Source: Rhodomicrobium sp. Az07 (GTDB lineage: Bacteria; Pseudomonadota; Alphaproteobacteria; Rhizobiales; Rhodomicrobiaceae). From it: DNA of 64,000 nucleotides. Position numbers and translations under genes: made by a program. Shown piece after piece: positions 35,882 to 46,918 of this stretch. The notes beneath the pieces are model-generated. The model saw only the letters and a program-made list of their open reading frames with translations. It had not been told where the DNA came from and did no database searches. How positions within the stretch are numbered: position 1 is the first letter of the stretch; each line of letters opens with the position of its first letter. The stretch is taken from the NCBI RefSeq assembly GCF_018619475.1, contig NZ_JAHFZG010000004.1:62001-126000 (forward strand). Reading direction: 5' to 3'.

Positions 35882-36352
35882 CTAAGGGCGGTCGCCGCTT
35901 CGCCCGCCGGACTTGCTCAAAAGGCGCACGCCGTCGATCACCATCGCCTTGTCGGCGGCTTTCAGCATGTCGTAAAGCGTGAGGCAGGCGACCGAGACCG
36001 CCGTCAGCGCCTCCATTTCGACGCCGGTCTTGCCGGTCGCCTTCGCGAGCGCCTCCACCCGCACGCCCGGACGCTCCGGGTGCAACTCGAAGCCGACGCT
36101 CACCTTGGAGAGCGAAAGCGGATGGCACAGCGGGATGAAATCGGCGGTGCGTTTCGCCGCCATGATGCCCGCAATGCGCGCCGCCGCCAGCACATCGCCC
36201 TTTGCGACCGCGCCATCCTCGATCAGCGCCAGCGTTTCACGCGCCGTCATGAGCCAGCCTTCGGCGATTGCGGTGCGCACCGTTTCGGCCTTGCCCGCAA
36301 CGTCGACCATGGCGGCCTCGCCCTTCCCGTCGATATGGGAAAGCCCGCTCAT
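35882..36352 (-). CDS. moaC: Cyclic pyranopterin monophosphate synthase
   Basis: A 156-residue Moa[19 protein letters not shown] is the N-terminus, [19 protein letters not shown] and [12 protein letters not shown] hold the active-site residues, and [20 protein letters not shown] completes the signature. It converts the cyclic GTP-derived intermediate to cPMP in molybdenum cofactor synthesis. Its start overlaps the trpC stop by four bases. MoaA, its partner, is not in the window. Confidence 0.96.
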   Translation of the reverse strand: MSGLSHIDGKGEAAMVDVAGKAETVRTAIAEGWLMTARETLALIEDGAVAKGDVLAAARIAGIMAAKRTADFIPLCHPLSLSKVSVGFELHPERPGVRVEALAKATGKTGVEMEALTAVSVACLTLYDMLKAADKAMVIDGVRLLSKSGGRSGDRP

Positions 36353-37170
36353 GCGCTGGCGGCGTGTCTTTCACCACGACCCGTGCCGCCGAGAAGCGCG
36401 CGCGTCGCGGCCTCGACATCGTCGTGGCGCATGAGGCTTTCGCCCACGAGGAACGCGCCCGCGCCTTGACGCATGAGCCTTTCGATGTCGGCTGGAGCGA
36501 AAATGCCGCTTTCGGAAACGACGATGCGCCCCGGCGGAATGAGCCGGGCGAGCCGCTCCGTGGTTTCGAGCCGCGTCTCGAAGCTGTTGAGGTCGCGGTT
36601 GTTGATGCCGATCAGCCACGAATCGAGCGCGAGCGCGCGGCCAAGTTCGTCTTCGTCATGCACCTCGACCAGCACATCCATGTCGTGCGTGCTCGCGGCG
36701 GCGATCAGCTCTTCCGCCAGCGCGTCGGTCGTGCAGGCCATGATGACGAGGATGCAGTCCGCGCCCATCGCGCGGGCCTCCGTCACCTGATAGGGATCGA
36801 CCATGAAATCCTTGCGCAGCACCGGCAGCGAGCACGCCTCGCGCGCGGCGACGAGATAGGCGGGCGCGCCCTGGAACGACGGGCCGTCCGTCAGCACCGA
36901 AAGGCAATTCGCGCCGCCCGCTTCATAGGCGCGCGCGATGGCGGCCGGGTCGAAATCGGGGCGGATCAGCCCGCGCGACGGACTCGCCTTCTTCACTTCG
37001 GCGATCAGCGCCGGCTCGACCAAGGCGACGCGGCGCGACAGGGCGTCGAAGAAATCCCGCACGCGAGGCGCTGCGGCGGCGCGATCCTCAAGCTCGGCGA
37101 GCGAAGCTTGCGCTTTCGCGGCGGCCACTTCCTCTTTCTTGTAGGCGACGATGCGGTCGAGAATGCTCAT
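36349..37170 (-). CDS. trpC: Indole-3-glycerol phosphate synthase
   Basis: The 273-residue TIM-barrel enzyme closes the indole ring in tryptophan synthesis. [20 protein letters not shown] carries the catalytic lysine, [13 protein letters not shown] the second one, and [12 protein letters not shown] and VVSESGI follow. It is a stand-alone TrpC, not fused to TrpF. It lies three bases after trpD and overlaps moaC, so the operon is tightly coupled. Confidence 0.97.
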   Translation of the reverse strand: MSILDRIVAYKKEEVAAAKAQASLAELEDRAAAAPRVRDFFDALSRRVALVEPALIAEVKKASPSRGLIRPDFDPAAIARAYEAGGANCLSVLTDGPSFQGAPAYLVAAREACSLPVLRKDFMVDPYQVTEARAMGADCILVIMACTTDALAEELIAAASTHDMDVLVEVHDEDELGRALALDSWLIGINNRDLNSFETRLETTERLARLIPPGRIVVSESGIFAPADIERLMRQGAGAFLVGESLMRHDDVEAATRALLGGTGRGERHAASA

Positions 37171-37173
37171 GGC

Positions 37174-38274
37174 TTATCCTGTTACGGCCGCGCTCGGCCG
37201 GTCGTCATTGGCGGCGTCGGGTGTGTCGGCGCTGGCGGCGATCAGGCCGTCGAGCGCCTTTTCCGCGTGGCCTTCATCGATGGAGGCGGCCGCAAGCGCG
37301 GCACCCTCGCGCAAGGTCGCCGCGCGGCCCGCGACGATGAACGCGGCGGCGCCGTTCAGCAGCACGATGTCGCGGAAGGGGCCGCGTTCGCCGCGAAGAA
37401 GCGCGCGCATCGCAATGGCGGCGTCTTCCGGCGTCCCGGCTTGCAGATCTTCGAGCCGCGCTTCCGGCAGGCCAGCGTCGCGAGGATGCACGTCGAACGA
37501 GGTGAACGCGCCGTTCTTCAGTTCGACCACGCGGCTCGCGCCCGTCGTGGAAAGTTCGTCCATGCCGTCAGCGCCGTGCACGGCCCACACATGGTGCGCG
37601 CCATTGCGCCGAAGCACCTCCGCCATGGGCTTCAGCCAATCCTCGGAGTACGCTCCGATCAGCATGCGTTTCGCGCTGGCCGGATTGGTGAGCGGGCCGA
37701 GCAGGTTGAAGATCGTGCGCAGCTTGAGCGCGGCGCGAACCGGCGCGGCATGTCGCATCGCGGGGTGATGCGTCGGCGCCCAGAGGAACGTAAGCCCGGC
37801 GCGCTCGAAGCAGCGCTTGTGCCGCTCGACCGGCATTTTCAGCGTCACGCCCAGCTTTTCGAGCACGTCGGCCGCGCCCGACTTCGACGACACCGCGCGG
37901 TTGCCGTGCTTCGCCACCGGCACGCCTGCGCCCGCCAGCACGAAGGCCGTGGCGGTCGAGATGTTGAACGTGCCCTTCGCGTCGCCGCCGGTGCCGACGA
38001 CATCGAGCGCGCCTTCCGGCGCTTCGACCGGCACCATGAGCGACCGCATGGCCGCGACCGCGCCCGCGATCTCGTCCACCGTTTCTCCGCGCGCCTTCAG
38101 CGCCGCGACGAAAGCTGCCAGCTCGATCTCGGAAACCGCGCCGTGCATGATGGCGAGAAAGGCGTCGCGCGCCTCATCCTCGCCGAGCGTTGAGCCGATG
38201 GCGGCCTTTTCCAGCGCGAGCCGAAACCCGATGTGAAGGTCGGACGCTGCGGAGACGGTTACGGGCGAAGTCAT
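37174..38274 (-). CDS. trpD: Anthranilate phosphoribosyltransferase
   Basis: A 366-residue family 3 phosphoribosyltransferase. DVVGTGGDAKGTFNIST is the PRPP-binding loop, VAKHGNRAVSSKSGAADVLE the anthranilate/metal region, and NLLGPLTNPA a conserved hinge. It joins PRPP to anthranilate. The ATG at 38274 is chosen from the start of homology; about seven bases separate it from trpG. Length is slightly above the typical 340, due to the C-terminal extension ADTPDAANDDRPSAAVTG. Confidence 0.96.
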   Translation of the reverse strand: MTSPVTVSAASDLHIGFRLALEKAAIGSTLGEDEARDAFLAIMHGAVSEIELAAFVAALKARGETVDEIAGAVAAMRSLMVPVEAPEGALDVVGTGGDAKGTFNISTATAFVLAGAGVPVAKHGNRAVSSKSGAADVLEKLGVTLKMPVERHKRCFERAGLTFLWAPTHHPAMRHAAPVRAALKLRTIFNLLGPLTNPASAKRMLIGAYSEDWLKPMAEVLRRNGAHHVWAVHGADGMDELSTTGASRVVELKNGAFTSFDVHPRDAGLPEARLEDLQAGTPEDAAIAMRALLRGERGPFRDIVLLNGAAAFIVAGRAATLREGAALAAASIDEGHAEKALDGLIAASADTPDAANDDRPSAAVTG

Positions 38275-38281
38275 CGGTGCC

Positions 38282-38920
38282 TCAAGCTGCCACGGATGCG
38301 GGGGAGGCGGCCTGCGAAGGCACAAGCCCCGGTTTTCTCGGCGAGAAGCGAACGCCCCCCAGCGTCAGGAAGTTCGCGAGGATCGCGTGGCCGTGCTGGC
38401 TGGCGATGCTCTCGGGATGGAACTGCACGCCGAATGTCGGCTCGTCCTTATGTTCCAGCGCCATGATGAGGCCGTCCGAGGTGCGCGCGGTCGCGGTGAG
38501 GCAGTCGGGCAGCGTGTCGCTTTCGACGATGAGCGAATGGTAGCGCGTCGCCTCGAACCCGTCCGGCAGGTTGCGAAACAGACTCGTGCCCTGATGATGG
38601 ATGGTCGACATCTTGCCGTGCATCAGGATCGGCGCGCGGATGACGTTGCCGCCGAAGGCCTGCCCGATGGTCTGATGACCGAGGCATACGCCGAACAGCG
38701 GGATGCGGCCCTTGTTCTCGCGCACGAGGTCGAGGCAGATGCCCGCCTCGTTCGGCGTACACGGGCCGGGCGACATGACGATGGCTTCCGGTTTCTCCGC
38801 GAAGACTTGCGCCACCGTCTTCTCGTCGTTGCGATAGACGGCCGCTTCCACGCCGAGATCGCCGAAATAGTGGACGAGGTTGTAGGTGAAGCTGTCGTAA
38901 TTATCGATGATGATGATCAT
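38282..38920 (-). CDS. trpG: Anthranilate synthase component II (glutamine amidotransferase)
   Basis: A 212-residue class I amidotransferase that feeds ammonia to TrpE. MIIIIDNYDSFTYNLVHYFG opens the protein, the nucleophile Cys is in GVCLGHQTIGQAFGG, and His-x-Glu is in FHPESIASQHG. It is separate from trpE, unlike the fused trpEG of some Rhizobiaceae. Its start codon overlaps the stop of the upstream sixA-like gene as TAATG, a coupling signal. A short basic/Ala tail follows the domain. Confidence 0.95.
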   Translation of the reverse strand: MIIIIDNYDSFTYNLVHYFGDLGVEAAVYRNDEKTVAQVFAEKPEAIVMSPGPCTPNEAGICLDLVRENKGRIPLFGVCLGHQTIGQAFGGNVIRAPILMHGKMSTIHHQGTSLFRNLPDGFEATRYHSLIVESDTLPDCLTATARTSDGLIMALEHKDEPTFGVQFHPESIASQHGHAILANFLTLGGVRFSPRKPGLVPSQAASPASVAA

Positions 38921-39456
38921 TATTCTTGTCCTTGGCCGTGCGGAAGCGTGTTCGGCGTAAGAAAAAGACGGACGCGGCCCGTCCCCGGCTCCAGATCGTT
39001 CCACGCGTCGGCGTCGAATTCGAAGCTGACAATGGCGGCGGTCGGCAGTTTCTCCTTCAGCGCGTGGCGCTCATCGCTGCCCGGCTGCGCGAGACTCACG
39101 GCCAGATCCTGCAAGCCCGGATTATGGCCAACGAGCATGATGTGACCCGCATCCTCGGGGCACTCCCGCAGGAGCTTCAGCAAGGTGCGCTCGCTCGCTT
39201 CGTAGATTTTCTTGTCGAAGTCGATCTTCGGCGGATCGTCCCACGCGGCGGCGCTCGCCAGCGTCAGCGTCTGGCTTGTGCGAACCGACGGCGAGCACAG
39301 GACGAGATCCGGGCGCACGCCGCGATCACGCAGCGCGGCGCCCATTTTCGGCGCCGCCTTGAGTCCGCGGTCGCTCAGTGGGCGGTCGAAATCGTCGATG
39401 TTCGGATTGTCCTTGTCGCCCGACTTGGCGTGGCGGAACAGCGTTACGGTCTTCAT
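38920..39456 (-). CDS. SixA-type histidine phosphatase
   Basis: A 178-residue protein of the histidine phosphatase superfamily. The phospho-accepting RHA in LFRHAKSG, SDRGLKAAPKMG, the LCSPSVRTSQTL segment and VGHNPGLQDLA are the SixA pattern (phosphohistidine phosphatase acting on proteins such as ArcB or NPr). It starts 23 bases after trpE and overlaps trpG by one base, so it is expressed with the trp genes. Its target is unknown; nothing ties it chemically to tryptophan synthesis. Confidence 0.88.
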   Translation of the reverse strand: MKTVTLFRHAKSGDKDNPNIDDFDRPLSDRGLKAAPKMGAALRDRGVRPDLVLCSPSVRTSQTLTLASAAAWDDPPKIDFDKKIYEASERTLLKLLRECPEDAGHIMLVGHNPGLQDLAVSLAQPGSDERHALKEKLPTAAIVSFEFDADAWNDLEPGTGRVRLFLTPNTLPHGQGQE

Positions 39457-39478
39457 GGCACAACTCCAGAACGCCCCG

Positions 39479-40996
39479 TTACTGACCCCGCCCGGCCTGA
39501 CCTGCGAAGCGCACCGCTTCTTCCGCCGCGCGGAACAGCGCCTTCGCCTTGTTCTCGCACTCGACCTGCTCGGAGGCCGGAACCGAGTCGGCCACGATGC
39601 CGGCACCCGCCTGCACATACATCGTGCCATTCTTCACGATTGCGGTGCGAAGCGCAATGCACGTGTCCATTTCGCCGTTTGCCGCGAAATAACCGATGCA
39701 TCCGGCATAGACGCCGCGCTTGTCCGTTTCCAATTCGTCGATGATCTGCATCGCGCGAACCTTCGGCGCGCCCGACACCGTGCCTGCCGGGAAGCCCGCC
39801 ATCAGCGCGTCGATGGAATCGAATTTTCCGTCGAGTCGGCCGATCACGTTCGAAACGATGTGCATCACCTGGCTGTAATATTCGAGGAAAAAGCTTCCGG
39901 TGACGTGAACCGTGCCGATCCCGGCAACGCGACCGACATCGTTACGGCCGAGGTCGAGCAGCATGAGGTGTTCCGCGCGCTCCTTCGCGTCGGCGAGGAG
40001 GTCGGCGGCGAGGCGCTTGTCGTCCTCCGGCGTCGCGCCACGCGGACGCGTGCCCGCGATGGGACGGATGGTCACTTCGCCATCGCGCACGCGAACGAGG
40101 ATTTCCGGGCTTGAGCCCGTCACCGCGAAGTCGCCGAAGTTGAGGAAATAGAGGAAGGGCGAAGGGTTCACGCGGCGCAGCGCCCGATAGAGCGCGAAGG
40201 GCGGGAGTTCGAACGGCGCCGCGAAGCGCTGCGACAGCACCACCTGGAAGATGTCGCCCGCCGCGATGTACTCCTTCGAGCGCGTCACCATGTCCATGTA
40301 GGCTTGCGCGGGCATGTTGGAGGTGGCGGCAGGGATCGCATCGAAGACGCCGTCCGCAGAGGAGGCATGCGCGCTTTTCTGTTCGAGCGTATCCTGAATT
40401 TCCGTCAGGCGGTCGATGGCGCGCGAATACGCGGCCTTTGCTGAGAGGCCCGGCCTTGGCCTCACCGCCGCGACGAGGGTCATCTCGTCCTTCACCGCGT
40501 CGAAGATCAGCATGACCGTCGGGCGCATCAGCAACGCGTCGGGCACGCCGATGGGATCGGGCTTGTCGGACGGAAGCCGTTCGACGAGGCGCACGGTGTC
40601 GTAGCCGAGATAGCCGAACACGCCCGCCGACATGGGCGGCAGCGTCGCCGGGATATCGATATGCGAGGCCGCGAGCAGCGACCGCAGCGCCTGAAGCGTG
40701 CCTTCGCCGGTGCGCTCGAACGCGTCTGCATTTGCCGAAGGGTCGCTGTTGATCTCGGCGACGTCGCCTTGCGCGCGAAACAAGAGGTCGGGATCGAGGC
40801 CGATGATCGAATAGCGGCCGCGCACCGCGCCGCCTTCCACCGATTCCAGCAGGAAGGAATACGGCCGCGACGCGCCGAGCTTGAGCATGGCGGAGACGGG
40901 CGTTTCGAGGTCGGCGACAAGGCGGGTGAAGACGAGTTGCGGCTCGCCCGAATCGTAGCGGGCGGTGAACTCGGAAAACGAAGGTTCGACCTTCAT
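39479..40996 (-). CDS. trpE: Anthranilate synthase component I
   Basis: A 505-residue chorismate-utilising enzyme. The tryptophan feedback site is visible as SFLLESVEGG. Catalytic-domain motifs are AGDIFQVVLSQRF, GTRPRGATPEDD, LDLGRNDVGRV, FPAGTVSGAPKVRA and QAGAGIVADSVP. It converts chorismate to anthranilate using ammonia from TrpG. The 67 bases between ppiD and trpE hold no tryptophan-rich leader peptide, so transcription attenuation of the usual type is not apparent. Confidence 0.96.
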   Translation of the reverse strand: MKVEPSFSEFTARYDSGEPQLVFTRLVADLETPVSAMLKLGASRPYSFLLESVEGGAVRGRYSIIGLDPDLLFRAQGDVAEINSDPSANADAFERTGEGTLQALRSLLAASHIDIPATLPPMSAGVFGYLGYDTVRLVERLPSDKPDPIGVPDALLMRPTVMLIFDAVKDEMTLVAAVRPRPGLSAKAAYSRAIDRLTEIQDTLEQKSAHASSADGVFDAIPAATSNMPAQAYMDMVTRSKEYIAAGDIFQVVLSQRFAAPFELPPFALYRALRRVNPSPFLYFLNFGDFAVTGSSPEILVRVRDGEVTIRPIAGTRPRGATPEDDKRLAADLLADAKERAEHLMLLDLGRNDVGRVAGIGTVHVTGSFFLEYYSQVMHIVSNVIGRLDGKFDSIDALMAGFPAGTVSGAPKVRAMQIIDELETDKRGVYAGCIGYFAANGEMDTCIALRTAIVKNGTMYVQAGAGIVADSVPASEQVECENKAKALFRAAEEAVRFAGQAGRGQ

Positions 40997-41063
40997 CGGA
41001 TTGTTCTCGGAATGCGGGGTTGCGTCTCGGTGGGATCAAGCGGGAGGGAGACGCCATCGAAAT

Positions 41064-42965
41064 CTATTCGCCGTCATAAGAACCTCCCGCCACATTGGCG
41101 AAAGCCTTGCGGTCGATGGAGATCGGAGACACCGTCGTGATCCGGTTCAGGAAGCCCGAAAAGTTGTCGTCCGAAATCGCGCCTGCAAGCTGTTGCTCGA
41201 TTCCCTTGGCCTGCTCTTCCGAAAGAGGGCCGGGGGGCGTGATTTTCACGACCTGAAAAATGGCGCGCGACGTGCCGTTCTCCGACGCCGCCGATGCGGC
41301 GCCGCCCTCGGGCAAGGTGAATGCCTGCGCCACCGCCGCCGGTGGAATCCCCTCTTCCTTGCTGTTGCGCTTCAGGGGCTGGCTCGTCTTGACCGTCGCG
41401 CCAGCGCTTTTCGCGACGGCTGCGATGGGCTCGCCCTTGTCGAGCCGCGCGACCAGATCGCGTGCCCTAGACGCGAGCCTGTCGCGAACCTGATCGGCGC
41501 GCCAGGCCGCCTCGACCTCGCCCTTGACTTCCTCAAGCGGCTTCTGGCGAGGCTTCACGACGTCAGCCACTTCGAACCACGCATAACCGCCGCCCGGAAG
41601 GCGAATGGCTTCGTTCTCGACACCGACATCGGACTTGAAGGCGGCATCGGCGAGTTGCCCGGCCGGCACCGCGGAAAGCGTTACCGGCTTGCCGTCGGCG
41701 CCGTTGGCCGATCGATCGATGGTGACATCCTCAAGCGGCAAATTCAGCTTCTTCGCGCTGTCGGCGAGCGGTATGCCCGTTGTGCGGTCTTCCTCGAACG
41801 CCTTGATCAGGCGTTGGAATTCGCTTTGGGCGCGCGTCTTCGCGAGATCGGCGCGGATCTTTTCCTTGACCTGGTCGAAGCTCTGCTCCTGTCCGGGAAT
41901 AACGTCCAGAACGCGAATGATCACGGTCGAAACGGGGCCGTCCACGGGCCGCGCCGTCCATTCCTTCTCCGTCGAGAAAGCCGTTTTCACTATGGCATCG
42001 TTGATGCCGAACCTGTCGGCCAGTTCCTGCTTCGATACGACGCCCGCATCGATATCGGGCTGGCTGAAGCCCGCGTCCTTCGCGACGCCGAGCAAGTCTC
42101 GCGCGCCTGACTTGAGTTTCGCAAAGGCCGCTTCCGCATCGGCGCGCGTCTTGAAGGGGACGATTTCAAGCTTGCGCCGCTCAGGTACCGAATAGACCGA
42201 CGACTTCGCGGTGTATTCGGCCTTGAGATCCTCGTCCGGAATCGTCAGGGTTTTGGCGACGATCTGCGGCGAAATGGCGAGCGCCGACACCTTGCGAAGT
42301 TCCGTTGTCATGAATTGCGGCTTGCGGTTCTCAAAAAACGCCTCAAGCTCGGCCTCGGTCGGAGCGGGGACCGCCCCCGCCGCCTCGGGCGTCAGGGTAA
42401 AATAGGCGAGCGTACGCTGTTCGTTGCCGTACTTGTTGTAGGCATCGAGCAACGCCTTCGACACCACGCCGCTCCCGTCGAAAACGCCGCGCAACTGCCG
42501 CCGCATGAGGTCGCCCTTGAATTCCTGCTCGAAGAATGGCGCCGAATAGCCGATACTCTGAAGGAAGCGATGATATTTGTCGGCGCTGAACTCGCCCTTG
42601 TCCTGGAAGACCTCAAGGCTCGTGATCCCCCGGCGCACGCCCTCTTCGGACAGGCCGACGCCGAGTTCCTTGGCTTCAAGGTCGAGCGCCGCGTCCTGGA
42701 TCAGGCCCTGAAGCACGCGGTTCGGAAGGCCGAAAGCCTGAGCCTCGGCAGCCGAGATGCGGCGCCCCGCCTGCTGGCTGACGTTTTCCAGAACGCGCTG
42801 ATAGGCGCGGCGGAAATCTTCCGGCGAGATGTTCGCGGAACCGACCGTCGCCACGCTCTGGCGGCGCTCGCGGTCGCCATAATAGTTGCCGCCCATGCTT
42901 ATGGCGAACGCCCCGATCAGAATGGCGAACAGAAAGAAGACGGCCACTTTCCGGAGGAAATGCAT
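41064..42965 (-). CDS. ppiD: Membrane-anchored periplasmic chaperone PpiD/SurA-N family
   Basis: The 633-residue product has one N-terminal membrane helix (VAVFFLFAILIGAFAISM) and a large periplasmic part. A SurA_N chaperone region (ISPEDFRRAYQRVLENV ... FGLPNRVLQGLIQDA) is followed by a parvulin-type prolyl isomerase-like domain and a C-terminal helical part. PpiD stands at the Sec translocon and helps folding of outer-membrane and periplasmic proteins. I chose ATG 42965 (MHFLRKVAV), with AAGGAC upstream. It is divergent from tpiA and heads the trp run. Confidence 0.9.
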   Translation of the reverse strand: MHFLRKVAVFFLFAILIGAFAISMGGNYYGDRERRQSVATVGSANISPEDFRRAYQRVLENVSQQAGRRISAAEAQAFGLPNRVLQGLIQDAALDLEAKELGVGLSEEGVRRGITSLEVFQDKGEFSADKYHRFLQSIGYSAPFFEQEFKGDLMRRQLRGVFDGSGVVSKALLDAYNKYGNEQRTLAYFTLTPEAAGAVPAPTEAELEAFFENRKPQFMTTELRKVSALAISPQIVAKTLTIPDEDLKAEYTAKSSVYSVPERRKLEIVPFKTRADAEAAFAKLKSGARDLLGVAKDAGFSQPDIDAGVVSKQELADRFGINDAIVKTAFSTEKEWTARPVDGPVSTVIIRVLDVIPGQEQSFDQVKEKIRADLAKTRAQSEFQRLIKAFEEDRTTGIPLADSAKKLNLPLEDVTIDRSANGADGKPVTLSAVPAGQLADAAFKSDVGVENEAIRLPGGGYAWFEVADVVKPRQKPLEEVKGEVEAAWRADQVRDRLASRARDLVARLDKGEPIAAVAKSAGATVKTSQPLKRNSKEEGIPPAAVAQAFTLPEGGAASAASENGTSRAIFQVVKITPPGPLSEEQAKGIEQQLAGAISDDNFSGFLNRITTVSPISIDRKAFANVAGGSYDGE

Positions 42966-43142
42966 CAGATGAAGTCCTTGAATGCTCAAGCCAGAGCAGG
43001 CTTGATTCGGGCGCGCATTTCTTGCACGTTTCGCGATGGCCGTAATTTAGAGAATAAAAACGTGCGCGCAATATCAAGATTCGCGAGGTCGGCCCACTTC
43101 AACAAATTCCTCCGCGCGCCCCGTTCCAGCGAGAGAAACGCA

Positions 43143-43925
43143 ATGTCCGGACCGAAGCTATATGTCGCAGGCAATTGGAAGATGAACGGCCTGCGGGCAG
43201 ACATCACGCAGATAGAGGCCATCCGCGACGGCGTCGCTTCCGTTGAAAACGCGCCCGACGTCACGATTTTTCCGCCCGCGACGCTTCTGCATGCCGCGTC
43301 ACAGATCGTCGAGGGGTCGGCGGTCGAGATCGGCGCGCAGGATTGCCATGTCGGTGAAAGGGGCCCGTTCACGGGCGACCTGTCGGCGCTGATGCTCAAG
43401 GATTCGGGCGCAACGACCGTCATCCTCGGCCATAGCGAGCGGCGCGGCGAACATGGCGAGACGAGCCGCGAAATACGCGCGAAGGCCGCCACAGCGCTCC
43501 GCGCCGGCATCAGGATCGTCGTCTGTATCGGCGAGACGCGCGGCGAGCACATCCGCGGATTGACCGCCAGCGTTTGCCGCCGCCAGCTCGCCGACAGCCT
43601 GCCGGACGAATCGACACCTGAAACGACCATCGTCGCCTATGAACCCGTCTGGGCCATCGGTTCGGGCGTCTCACCGACGACGGAGCAGATTACGGCCGTC
43701 CACGAAATCGTGCGCGGCTGCCTGAAGGATCGCTTCCGGCAGACGAGCGGCCTGCGCTGGCGCGTCCTTTATGGCGGTTCGGTCAGCCCCGCGAATGCCG
43801 CGTCGACTTTCGAAAGTCCGGAAGTGGATGGCGTGCTGGTCGGCGGAGCGAGTCTCAAGGCGGCAACGTTCCTTGAAATCGTCACGGCGGCGGCACGCGC
43901 CTCGGAGAGGCGTGCGGCGCGTTGA
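43143..43925 (+). CDS. tpiA: Triosephosphate isomerase
   Basis: A 260-residue TIM barrel. Lys in AGNWKMNG, His in ILGHSERR, and Glu in VAYEPVWAIGSG are the catalytic triad; VLYGGSVSPANA and VLVGGASLKA close the phosphate site. It interconverts dihydroxyacetone phosphate and glyceraldehyde 3-phosphate. GAGAGAAACGCA lies before the ATG. It leads the plus-strand run towards secG, pyrG and kdsA. Confidence 0.97.
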   Translation: MSGPKLYVAGNWKMNGLRADITQIEAIRDGVASVENAPDVTIFPPATLLHAASQIVEGSAVEIGAQDCHVGERGPFTGDLSALMLKDSGATTVILGHSERRGEHGETSREIRAKAATALRAGIRIVVCIGETRGEHIRGLTASVCRRQLADSLPDESTPETTIVAYEPVWAIGSGVSPTTEQITAVHEIVRGCLKDRFRQTSGLRWRVLYGGSVSPANAASTFESPEVDGVLVGGASLKAATFLEIVTAAARASERRAAR

Positions 43926-44006
43926 TCTTTCCGTCATGCGAAGACGCTACAAGATAAGTCCGATGCGGCGGGATTGCTCCCGATCGCAGGGGGAAAGGCC
44001 CTCCCG

Positions 44007-44510
44007 ATGAAATGCGATGGAAATTCCGCCGGGAAGGCGGGCAAATTTGCCTTTTCAGGGATGGCGGCGCTTGCGGTCATCGCCGCGATAGCCGGCGGTC
44101 CCGCGAACGGGGCGCAACAGGACAAGGCGGTGTGCGCGAAGCTCACGCAAGACCTCCAGGCGCTCAAGGCCCTCGACGTGGACCGCCTGATGGAGCGAGG
44201 CCCGAACTGGGCCGTAGCGAATCTCTCGGCGTCCGATCTCAACCTCGTCCGACAATACATCGAACTTGACGAGCAGATGAAGTTCCGCTGCATGGCGCCG
44301 AGTTCGCTCGTGCAACTCAAGAACCTCGAAAAAGAAGACGGCGTTAAGCCGCAGGCCGGGCCGGACAGCGCGCCTGCGACTGCGGCCGGCACCGATCGGG
44401 CCGCGAAGCCCAGGCCGAAAGCCGCCGCGACGACGCAGACACAAAAACCCGTCGCGCAGCAGCCCAGGCCGCCCGCCCCGGCGCAGGCGGTGGGCGTCGG
44501 CACTCCATAA
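44007..44510 (+). CDS. Exported protein of unknown function
   Basis: A 167-residue protein with an N-terminal signal (FAFSGMAALAVIAAIAGGPANGA). The central part has two cysteines (AVCAKLTQDL, FRCMAPSSL), which could form a disulfide, with helical LSASDLNLVRQYIELDEQMK between. The final 60 residues are low-complexity Ala/Pro/Lys/Gln. I do not recognise the family. It lies between tpiA and secG and is preceded by GGGGGAAAGG as ribosome-binding site. Envelope location is inferred from the signal. Confidence 0.7.
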   Translation: MKCDGNSAGKAGKFAFSGMAALAVIAAIAGGPANGAQQDKAVCAKLTQDLQALKALDVDRLMERGPNWAVANLSASDLNLVRQYIELDEQMKFRCMAPSSLVQLKNLEKEDGVKPQAGPDSAPATAAGTDRAAKPRPKAAATTQTQKPVAQQPRPPAPAQAVGVGTP

Positions 44511-44592
44511 TCGCTTCCCCGCAGTTGCTCGCGCCGGACACCTTCGGCAACGGGCGCGGTGACGCGCGCCCCGGCTAAAGTGTCCCGCGCGC

Positions 44593-44620
44593 TTGATCTT
44601 GGCGCCGAAACCGGTATGTA
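44593..44620 (+). promoter_or_regulatory. Possible promoter upstream of secG
   Basis: TTGATC and TATGTA with a 16-base spacer lie about 40 bases before the secG start. The match is moderate; the gap of 149 bases after the preceding gene supports an internal promoter. Confidence 0.4.
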
Positions 44621-44659
44621 TGGAGCAACTTTTCCGAAATTCCCGACCGGTCGAGAGAA

Positions 44660-45010
44660 ATGGCAAACGTCCTTCTTGTGCTTCATATCGTCGTCGCCGT
44701 GACGATGGTGGTGATTATCCTCCTTCAGCGGTCGGAAGGCGGCGCGCTCGGCATGGGCGGCGGTGGCGGCGGTTTCGTCAGCGGGCGCGGCGCGGCCAAC
44801 GTCATGACGCGCACCACGGCGATCCTTGCAGCCATCTTCTTCCTGACCTCGATCACGCTCGGTATCATCGGCCAGCGCAAGACGCCTACCTCGGCGATTA
44901 CGCCGACGAGCACCACGGCGCCCACGACCGCGCCTGCTCAGGCCCCCGCCGACGCACCCGCGCTGCCCAAGCTCAGTATTCCGAAGCCGGCCGCGCCCGC
45001 CCAGCAATAG
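44660..45010 (+). CDS. secG: Preprotein translocase subunit SecG
   Basis: A 116-residue protein with two membrane helices (NVLLVLHIVVAVTMVVIILL and AILAAIFFLTSITLGII). LLQRSEGGALGMGGG is the SecG signature in the loop between them. It stimulates SecYE-mediated export. The C-terminal tail is Thr/Ala/Pro-rich, as in other alphaproteobacterial SecG. GAGAG lies just before the ATG. pyrG follows after about 160 bases. Confidence 0.94.
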   Translation: MANVLLVLHIVVAVTMVVIILLQRSEGGALGMGGGGGGFVSGRGAANVMTRTTAILAAIFFLTSITLGIIGQRKTPTSAITPTSTTAPTTAPAQAPADAPALPKLSIPKPAAPAQQ

Positions 45011-45112
45011 GCCGTCGCAAGGCGGACCCGATGCGGCGCGAGAGCGGCGCCCAACGGCATACGCTAGTGGTCCTTTGAATCCGGCATTTGCTCTCGGAAT
45101 CGGACCGGCTAG

Positions 45113-46801
<1,689 letters not shown>

Positions 46802-46918
46802 GGTCCGTGAATGCGGGCGAAAGCCGTTGTCGCTTGCCGTCTCCGGCGGCTATAAACTGCCGAGGCGGCGCCGAGGGCGGCGCTCGTAACGGACCGTTTC
46901 GCAACCCGAGGCTCACCC

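Noticed and set aside
40997-41063. A tryptophan attenuator before trpE
   Set aside because: The 67-base gap after ppiD has no short Trp-rich reading frame and no clear terminator/antiterminator stems.
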